Origin: Actinomycetota bacterium
GTDB taxonomy: Bacteria > Actinomycetota > Aquicultoria > SURF-47
Direction of reading: 5' to 3'
Length of the DNA: 64,000 bases
NCBI GenBank assembly: GCA_003599235.1
Contig: QZJE01000014.1
Location: 124,001 to 188,000, forward strand
Under the pieces are notes generated by a model. That model was not told the DNA's origin, made no database searches, and saw nothing but the letters and a program-made list of their open reading frames with translations. Each line of letters opens with the position of its first letter. Positions within the stretch are counted from its first letter, which is position 1. This document shows positions 58,996 to 64,000 of this stretch, piece by piece. Position numbers and translations under genes: made by a program.

Positions 58996-59465
58996 ATGCC
59001 CCTACCTTTAAAATCGAATATTCTTATCAAAACCGCTTCGAGCACTCCTTTATCGCTTGGATTGCCAATCACTATTAGTTCATCATTTTTTTTAATGTCC
59101 TTTAACTTAATATCTTTGTCCCTGTCTTTAATTGTTGTATCTTTGTTAACCAATACCGTATTTTCTTTGTTATCTCTGTCCTTAATTATTAATTTATTAT
59201 CAGAAATAGAGATGACTTTGCCGGCTACGCCATGAGCATTTCTAAAGCCGCGCCCTAAAAATTTTTGAAAGTGACCAAAGGGCCCTGGGGGTTCTTGCGG
59301 CATAAAATTACGTTCGTAATTAGCCCCAAAGCGGTAAGAGAACCTGGCCTTCATCAACCCCACCATGATACCGCTGGCAAAGCAAGTTACCGCCACCACA
59401 AAAACTGCGAGTATTGCAGCAATAATTTTAAAGTTCTTTGAATTAATGAAATCTTGGATTTGCAT
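58989..59465 (-). CDS. Membrane-anchored DUF5666-like protein
   Basis: About 158 residues from ATG 59465 (GGGGTG upstream). One span near 12-35, a Pro/Phe/Gly-rich linker, then a beta domain (GVAGKVISISDNKLIIKDRD, KKNDELIVIGNPSD). Similar in plan to the product at 55374. It overlaps the adaptor gene start by 7 bases and the upstream gene end by 23. Confidence 0.6.
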   Translation of the reverse strand: MQIQDFINSKNFKIIAAILAVFVVAVTCFASGIMVGLMKARFSYRFGANYERNFMPQEPPGPFGHFQKFLGRGFRNAHGVAGKVISISDNKLIIKDRDNKENTVLVNKDTTIKDRDKDIKLKDIKKNDELIVIGNPSDKGVLEAVLIRIFDFKGRGIW

Positions 59466-59859
59466 TTTTAACACCCCTTAAACGTAAATCAAAATAAAAG
59501 CTTAAGCACCAAAAAAGAACGGCTAACGGAAGCAACATCGAAATAATGTTAAAAACCGGAAAAGTTTCAAATAATGATAAAACAAACTCTTGCCAATGTT
59601 CTAAAACCACTGAAATATCAGAAAAAATCAAGGAAAGCATATTGAAAAAATCCGATTTAACCAAAGCATTGCCATAAGCCGACCACGCAAGAACAACCGC
59701 ACTAACTGAGCCCGCCATTCCCAGATAAACTAAAACCAGCTTTCTTCTAACTTGCTTAGCTTTCTCTAACTGAATAGAGTTTAAAATGACATTTTTTAAT
59801 TGCGGATTGGGCTCAAGCTCGCTTAAGTTCTTAAAAGCCTGCCCTATTTTTTCTCTCAT
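59443..59859 (-). CDS. Probable anti-sigma-like membrane protein
   Basis: 138 residues. A charged N-terminal region of about 40 residues (MREKIGQAFKNLSELEPNP) is followed by three hydrophobic segments (about 43-62, 70-92 and 105-125). It lies downstream of an ECF sigma gene, the usual place for an anti-sigma factor, but no zinc motif (HxxxCxxC) is seen. The role is inferred from position. Confidence 0.5.
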   Translation of the reverse strand: MREKIGQAFKNLSELEPNPQLKNVILNSIQLEKAKQVRRKLVLVYLGMAGSVSAVVLAWSAYGNALVKSDFFNMLSLIFSDISVVLEHWQEFVLSLFETFPVFNIISMLLPLAVLFWCLSFYFDLRLRGVKNANPRFH

Positions 59860-59899
59860 ATAAGTTAATACGACTGGGAAAAGGAAACGGGTGCAGTTG

Positions 59900-60010
59900 C
59901 TGCTGAGTTGTGCGGATGTGTTCTGTGTTGTGGGTTATGCGTCGAGTTATGTGTTGTGAGTGCAAGGTGAAACGTCATAGCTAGAAGCCCACAACCCACC
60001 CTCAAAACCA
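59900..60010. repeat. Degenerate GTTGTGGGTTATG-type repeat tract
   Basis: Between the sigma and anti-sigma-like genes, TGTGTTGTGGGTTATGCG and GAGTTATGTGTTGTGAGT are loose repeats, followed in inverse sense by CCCACAACCCACC. Another case of short-period tracts with opposite-strand partners. Confidence 0.5.
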
Positions 60011-60018
60011 CTTACTAC

Positions 60019-60639
60019 TTACAGCTTACCGCTTACAGCTTTCAACGCTCTTTGGTGGCGGCTTTTAATAGTATTATAGGGCTCTTCCATCACAGAGGCG
60101 ATTTCTGATAAAGAAAAATCGTACTTATAATGAAGCAATAAGATAATTCGGTAGTGTATAGGAAGCTCATTTATTTTCTTCTCAAACTCATCTGCTAACT
60201 CTTGGCCTTCTACCAGCTCTTGCGGCAATAATTCTTTATCAACGACTGCTTCTAGCTTAGCTTCCTCATCATCTTGCAAAGCAGAAAAAGGCACACTCTT
60301 TTTCTTTTTTAAGAAATCATAGGTAGTATTTTTAGCAATAGTAAAAATCCAGGCTTTAAAGCTTTTATCCTGGTCAAAAGAAGCTAGGTTTCGCCAAACC
60401 TTAATAAAGGTTTCCTGGGTTAAATCATCTAAGCTAGCAGTGTCTTTGGTTAGCTGATATATAAAATTGTAAACTAGCCTAAGATGCCGCTCAATTAGGA
60501 TTTTTAGGGCTTCATCATCGCCATCCAGATAGTTAGCAGCTAGCAACTCATCACTTTGTTCTGCCGGCCGCAACTTGTCTTTTTTAGCCCTATTTACTTT
60601 TTTAATTATTCCTAAAACCTGCGGAGCAAAAGCTTCCAT
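60019..60639 (-). CDS. ECF RNA polymerase sigma factor
   Basis: 206 residues. Region 2 (HLRLVYNFIYQLTKDTASLDD, then LTQETFIKVWRN) and region 4 (INELPIHYRIILLLHYKYD, EIASVMEEPYNTIKSR) are clear. Heads a minus-strand operon with an anti-sigma-like protein, a DUF5666 protein and a MacAB-like exporter, so probably an envelope-stress regulon (inference). Confidence 0.9.
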   Translation of the reverse strand: MEAFAPQVLGIIKKVNRAKKDKLRPAEQSDELLAANYLDGDDEALKILIERHLRLVYNFIYQLTKDTASLDDLTQETFIKVWRNLASFDQDKSFKAWIFTIAKNTTYDFLKKKKSVPFSALQDDEEAKLEAVVDKELLPQELVEGQELADEFEKKINELPIHYRIILLLHYKYDFSLSEIASVMEEPYNTIKSRHQRALKAVSGKL

Positions 60640-60689
60640 ATCGCTTCAATAATACAGTTTTTGCTTTAAGTGTTAAAGAATTACGCTAA

Positions 60690-61976
60690 TTGTCCGAAAC
60701 TATTAGTATGAATCAGGCAGCTAAGTTATCTAACATAGAAAATGAATTGCTTTCAAGGATGAGGGTGTCCCGTTTCTTTACTGAAGTGCTAAATGCCCTT
60801 TCTTTAGCGATAGATCTAGAGTTCGGCAAAAAGCTAAACCACAGCCGCCGGGTAGCTTATCTATCAACAAAATTAGCCGATAGAGTATGCCCGGAGCACC
60901 GTGTGCAAGTCTTTTACGCCGGACTCTTGCACGATATTGGCACCGTTAGCTTGCCTAATAATATCGTCCACTATTTCAACATTAGCAAAGTCAGGCCCAG
61001 CGAGGAATTAAAAATCAGAAACCATCCTCAAGCAGCAGCACAAGTACTTCGCCGGGTTGTCGGCTTACCAGACTTACATTTGGCTGCTGACTATATATTA
61101 GAACATCATGAAAATTGGAATGGCAGCGGTTTTCCAGCTGCTAAGAAAAATAAAGATATTTTACTTGGCTCCCAAATTATTAGAGCCTGCGATGAGTTAG
61201 ATGTGGTTATTTGGCGACAAGGAAAAAAGGCCAGCTTAGCAAAAATAAAAAAATGGGTTGACCAGCAAGCAGATAAAGTGTTTTCCAAAGAGCTATCAGC
61301 TTATCTTTTAGAATTAATTAATCAGCAAACCTTAAGGACGCTGCTAAATGAGGAATTGCTGGAAAAAGAAGTAAAAAGAATCCAAGATGGCTTGCCTCCT
61401 TTTAAAATGGTTCCTTTTTCGGATTCCATTGGCTCTCTTTTAAAGATGGTTGCTATTATTATCGACACCAAACACCACTACACGGCTGGTCATTCTGAGC
61501 GAGTGGCAGAATATAGCATCCAGATAGCTAAGGAATTAAACCTAAACCACGACGAGATAACTAAAGTAAAATGGGCCGGCTTGCTGCATGATATCGGCAA
61601 GATTTCGGTACCAACTTCAATACTAGCTAAAACCTCGTTACTTACTTCAAGAGAGCGCGACGAGATTGAAAAACATGCTGCCTATACTATCGATATCCTA
61701 TCAACTATCTCCGACATAGCCGAATTGGCAGGTGTTGCCGGCGGCCACCATGAACGCTTCGATGGAACAGGTTATCCCAAAAGGCTTAAAGGAGACGTAA
61801 TCCCCATTGGGGCCCGAATTATATGCGTAGCTGATGCCTTAGATGCCATGACCTCTTCGCGGCCTTACCGCCGGGTAACTACTTTCCACGAAGCCTTAGA
61901 GGTAATTAAGAAAAGCTCAGGCGCCCAGTTTGACCCCAATATCGTCTACGCTGCTTATCAGGTTTTTAATAAATAG
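60690..61976 (+). CDS. Tandem HD-GYP-domain protein (c-di-GMP phosphodiesterase)
   Basis: 428 residues. The C-terminal HD-GYP (about 250-428) has HYTAGHSERVAEYS, LLHDIGKI, and HHERFDGTGYPKRLKGD, the GYP motif. The N-terminal half is a second HD domain with LLHDIGTV and HHENWNGSGFP, a degraded GYP motif. No sensory domain. The start is TTG 60690 or ATG 60708, both without a strong ribosome site. Degrades c-di-GMP (family knowledge), matching the BldD-like regulator in the window. Confidence 0.85.
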   Translation: MSETISMNQAAKLSNIENELLSRMRVSRFFTEVLNALSLAIDLEFGKKLNHSRRVAYLSTKLADRVCPEHRVQVFYAGLLHDIGTVSLPNNIVHYFNISKVRPSEELKIRNHPQAAAQVLRRVVGLPDLHLAADYILEHHENWNGSGFPAAKKNKDILLGSQIIRACDELDVVIWRQGKKASLAKIKKWVDQQADKVFSKELSAYLLELINQQTLRTLLNEELLEKEVKRIQDGLPPFKMVPFSDSIGSLLKMVAIIIDTKHHYTAGHSERVAEYSIQIAKELNLNHDEITKVKWAGLLHDIGKISVPTSILAKTSLLTSRERDEIEKHAAYTIDILSTISDIAELAGVAGGHHERFDGTGYPKRLKGDVIPIGARIICVADALDAMTSSRPYRRVTTFHEALEVIKKSSGAQFDPNIVYAAYQVFNK

Positions 61977-61979
61977 CCT

Positions 61980-62396
61980 TTAACCTCTCTGGTCAGCGTC
62001 GCCTTCGCTACAATAGTATTGCGCATTTAAGTCATGCCTCATCCAAACCATGCATGTTGGACAACTGCATTTCTGATTAGTATCTAAATCGTTAGCGCAA
62101 CCCGATTTACCTATCTGTGATGAACAATACAGACCAATCATCTCATCGGGTTTTAACATTTCCATCTCCATACCCATTTCTTGCTCTTGAGCCATCGGCA
62201 TACTCATCCCGCCTCTTGCTTCTTTCATCTGCGTCTGCGTTCCCATCTTTTCCTGCATCATCATCTGGTTCATTTCTTTTTGCATTTGAAGCCACTTGCC
62301 CCTCTTTTCTAGGGTGCATTGGCTTTGAGCCTGAACCGGACAACTCCCACACATGCATTGCATACAATTTTCTGAGTTATACTCTACTTTCGCCAT
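61980..62396 (-). CDS. Cys- and Met-rich protein (DUF2769-like)
   Basis: 138 residues. The N-terminus has NCMQCMCGSCPVQAQSQC, the spacing of DUF2769. Residues 37-90 are extremely Met/Glu/Gln-rich (MNQMMMQEKMGTQTQM). A second Cys set follows (CSSQIGKSGC, KCSCPTCMVW). The mix of CxxC and Met runs suggests metal, perhaps copper or mercury, binding, but this is inference. Confidence 0.6.
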   Translation of the reverse strand: MAKVEYNSENCMQCMCGSCPVQAQSQCTLEKRGKWLQMQKEMNQMMMQEKMGTQTQMKEARGGMSMPMAQEQEMGMEMEMLKPDEMIGLYCSSQIGKSGCANDLDTNQKCSCPTCMVWMRHDLNAQYYCSEGDADQRG

Positions 62397-62459
62397 AAAG
62401 TCCCCTCCGTTTTTAGTTTTTTACCCAAAGCGCACCAATAATATTATTTATTGTTTAAC

Positions 62460-62488
62460 TTGACACCTTTCTATTATTGGTATATTCT
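62460..62488 (+). promoter_or_regulatory. Promoter of the HgcC-like gene
   Basis: TTGACA at 62460-62465 and, 15-17 bases on, TATATT (62481-62486) or TATTCT (62483-62488). The downstream coding start is 62528 with a GAGAGG upstream. Confidence 0.55.
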
Positions 62489-62527
62489 GAATAATCAGAA
62501 ACATCTTATTTATCAGAGAGGCAATTA

Positions 62528-62767
62528 ATGAGTGCTATAAAACCGTGTTGTTGCGTTGACGCTATTGTAAGCGTCGATGAAAGAGGCCAGCTAGTCCTCC
62601 CTAAAGACATTAGGTCGAAATGCGAAATTAAACCGGGCGAGAAAATGGCTTTAATCAGCTGGAAAGAAAAGGGTAACTGTTGTATAACTTTGGTCAAAGC
62701 TGATAACTTAACATCAATGGTAAAAGAACTATTAGGCCCCATGGCCAAACATATGATGAAGAAGTAA
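62528..62767 (+). CDS. HgcC-like AbrB/SpoVT-family protein
   Basis: 79 residues. An AbrB swapped-hairpin DNA-binding fold: VDAIVSVDERGQLVLPKDIR and IKPGEKMALISWKEKG. CCC near the N-terminus and NCC in the middle, with MVKELLGPMAKHM at the C-terminus, match proteins described as HgcAB-associated (HgcC). No hgcA or hgcB gene is in the window. A 21-codon gene follows. It is probably a regulator. Confidence 0.72.
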   Translation: MSAIKPCCCVDAIVSVDERGQLVLPKDIRSKCEIKPGEKMALISWKEKGNCCITLVKADNLTSMVKELLGPMAKHMMKK

Positions 62768-62793
62768 GAAGGATATAAAAAGGAGGTGTCCTC

Positions 62794-62859
62794 ATGAGGT
62801 TCCGTTACCAAACTCCAAGAGTCGCCCATTGCAGTTATTGCGACGAAGGCGGCTGCTGA
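62794..62859 (+). CDS. 21-residue Cys-rich microprotein
   Basis: ATG 62794 is seven bases after a full AGGAGGTG, the strongest ribosome site of the area, and the frame ends at TGA 62857. The product is MRFRYQTPRVA then HCSYCDEGGC, with three Cys in a CxxC...C array. It is followed by a terminator, so it is the last gene of the HgcC-like operon. Whether the peptide is made needs peptide evidence. Confidence 0.5.
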   Translation: MRFRYQTPRVAHCSYCDEGGC

Positions 62860-62864
62860 CTTTA

Positions 62865-62967
62865 CCCCGCACCTATTTAAGCCGTAGGCTGTAAGCTATA
62901 CGCCTTAAGCCAAGATTGGTCTTACTGCTTAAAGCTTATAGCTTAAGAAGGTGCGGGGTTTTATTTT
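62865..62967 (+). terminator. Long-stem intrinsic terminator
   Basis: CCCCGCACC (62865-62873) pairs with GGTGCGGGG (62950-62958) and TTTTATTTT follows. The 76-base interior is itself composed of repeat-like TTAAGC/GCTTAA segments. It ends the HgcC-like/microprotein operon. Confidence 0.75.
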
Positions 62968-63033
62968 CTACGCTTGTTTACTTTTATTGAGTAATCGGTA
63001 AATATTATAAGAAACCCTTAGCTAGGAGAATAG

Positions 63034-63228
63034 ATGGGCGATAACAAATGCAGTGGGACAGCTGGCGCTGGAGCTGCCGGCAGTGTCTATGGATTGGGTT
63101 TTATCGGAGCACTAGTTTACTTTATTTCGCATGCCACTAGTTTCTGGATTGGAGTATTAGGTTTTCTTAAATCCATAGTCTGGCCCGCTTTTCTGGTTTA
63201 CCATTTACTAGACTTTTTAAAGATATAG
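63034..63228 (+). CDS. Small Gly/Ala-rich membrane protein
   Basis: 64 residues: a short Gly/Ala-rich N-terminus (MGDNKCSGTAGAGAAGSVYG), then two hydrophobic stretches (LGFIGALVYFISHATSFWIG and SIVWPAFLVYHLLDFL). AGGAGA lies before the ATG. Not recognised; small membrane proteins of this form occur in several anaerobes. Confidence 0.5.
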   Translation: MGDNKCSGTAGAGAAGSVYGLGFIGALVYFISHATSFWIGVLGFLKSIVWPAFLVYHLLDFLKI

Positions 63229-63246
63229 CTAAAAGCATACTGAAGA

Positions 63247-64000
63247 CTATTCTAACTGCGTTATTTTCCTGTAGGCTTCGGTAGGGTTTTGGCCGCTGAT
63301 GGTTGGCTTAACTGGCGCTTGCTTATCAGGCATCGGTGGTTGCTCCATTTTCATATTCTCAAATTCATATCTTGTAAAGAAAATCTTTTTAGCTCCTAAA
63401 CGAAGCGCTTTTTTCGTGCTCTCATAGGTTTGAGTAGCATTAATATCAGGATCATCAGAGATAAAGGCTTCTGCTTCAGTCACCCAGACAGACTTGTTAA
63501 GGCCAAAACTTTTAAGAAGCTTAGTATAGGGCTCTACATTAAAGGAATCATGGCTATCATTGGAAATACAATGGACATTGGCAATATCAAAATGGCTGAC
63601 TGTTTCTTTGTTTTGAAAAACCCCTCTATAAAAAGACAAAAACCTCTCATTGCCGCCGGCTGCTCCAGCAATAAGGACTTTTGCATCCGGATCAGCGCTT
63701 TTTATTGCCTTGGAAGTTTTTATTAGAAGTGAGGCATAAGCAGTTGCGTCCTCCGTATAGAAATCAAGCCTTGGATCAGGCTCCGGGCTATCTAAATCCG
63801 GCTCATTCATTACCTCCCAATACTTAACCGGTATTTCTAAACCTGGCATGTCTTGCTTTCCATCACCATCATAGCGCTCGACAACTACCTTTACCCATTT
63901 TTCATAAGCTTGCCAGTCTCCTGGATTACTTCTATGAAGAGGAAGATAGTCACCTCTCCCTTCCTTGGTGTTAGGCATAAACTCATCATTTTCTGAGACT
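63247..64000 (-). CDS. Clan-A glycoside-hydrolase-like protein (partial, N-terminus off window)
   Basis: At least 250 residues; the frame is open to the window edge. Acid/base Glu in YWEVMNEPDLD and nucleophile Glu in VWVTEAEAF match the two catalytic positions of TIM-barrel (clan A) glycosidases such as GH39/GH5. A Pro-rich C-terminus (QPPMPDKQAPVKPTISGQNP) follows. Substrate unknown. Confidence 0.65.
   Translation of the reverse strand, partial: VSENDEFMPNTKEGRGDYLPLHRSNPGDWQAYEKWVKVVVERYDGDGKQDMPGLEIPVKYWEVMNEPDLDSPEPDPRLDFYTEDATAYASLLIKTSKAIKSADPDAKVLIAGAAGGNERFLSFYRGVFQNKETVSHFDIANVHCISNDSHDSFNVEPYTKLLKSFGLNKSVWVTEAEAFISDDPDINATQTYESTKKALRLGAKKIFFTRYEFENMKMEQPPMPDKQAPVKPTISGQNPTEAYRKITQLE

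Noticed and set aside
62794..62880. Selenocysteine read-through at TGA 62857
   Set aside because: Only six further codons (LYPAPI) follow before TAA and no SECIS-like hairpin is evident at the right distance.
1..64000. CRISPR arrays or rRNA genes
   Set aside because: No regularly spaced direct repeats with unique spacers and no rRNA signature sequences were seen on reading the window.

Overview
This window looks like chromosomal DNA from a deep-branching, probably anaerobic member of the Actinobacteriota (inference). The main evidence is a wall-growth/Ser-Thr phosphorylation island in the order kinase, FhaA (DUF3662+FHA), FhaB, PP2C phosphatase, FtsW/RodA, PBP and PASTA kinase. It is backed by a BldD-type regulator that keeps its c-di-GMP-binding signature, a zincin_2/DUF2342 metalloprotease, a phosphatase family common in actinobacteria, and a large SRP RNA of actinobacterial style. 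A pyruvate:ferredoxin oxidoreductase (gamma-delta-alpha-beta), LarB/LarC, a DUF3343 protein and an HgcC-like AbrB protein suggest an anaerobic, metal- and sulfur-rich lifestyle. The DNA is moderately AT-rich and densely packed: many genes overlap by 4-25 bases, TTG/GTG starts are common, and several genes appear to be leaderless.

Layout. 1-2.6 kb: replication/ribosome operon rpsF-ssb-rpsR-rplI-dnaB (minus strand, dnaB cut by the window edge). 2.7-6.2 kb: M23 peptidase, ychF, a phosphatase and two small genes. 6.3-11.7 kb: bldD-like regulator, aspartate pathway (lysC-asd), pheA, serS. 11.7-16.1 kb: five tRNA genes, four of them the whole serine set, with tRNA-Arg(ACG) and its modifying enzyme TadA. 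14-19 kb: small accessory genes (HTH/nucleotidyltransferase pair, AlkD-like protein, several DUFs). 19-26.4 kb: holin-like protein, nitronate monooxygenase, ClpP-class membrane protease, AAA ATPase, SRP RNA, dnaX-ybaB-recR. 26.5-32.1 kb: POR and larBC. 32.2-34.9 kb: AlwI-family restriction-modification pair. 36-44.4 kb: tRNA-Leu and the kinase/FHA/PP2C/FtsW/PBP island. 44.4-50 kb: Acr3 arsenite exporter, zincin pair, secreted Ig-like protein, two-component system with a candidate terminator-ended leader. 50.2-55.4 kb: three ArsR-family regulators with a split permease, CopD-like membrane proteins, a ferredoxin, a DUF5714 protein and a cysteine desulfurase. 55.4-60.6 kb: ECF sigma factor operon with a MacAB-like exporter. 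60.7-64 kb: tandem HD-GYP protein, Cys/Met-rich protein, HgcC-like regulator with a 21-residue microprotein, and a partial glycosidase.

The most unusual content is repeat DNA. Three intergenic copies of a roughly 80-110 bp element (4825, 9064, 13709) share loops and have helices with compensatory changes. A 20-21 bp palindrome centred on GCCGGC occurs inside two of those copies, is cleanly absent from the third, and appears a third time as an in-frame 21-bp insertion in the cysteine desulfurase gene. The dnaX linker carries inverted arms of degenerate seven-base repeats. Other points worth a look are the ArsR/ferredoxin/DUF5714/NifS operon and the HgcC-like/microprotein pair. All calls come from reading sequence by eye; no database search was run.
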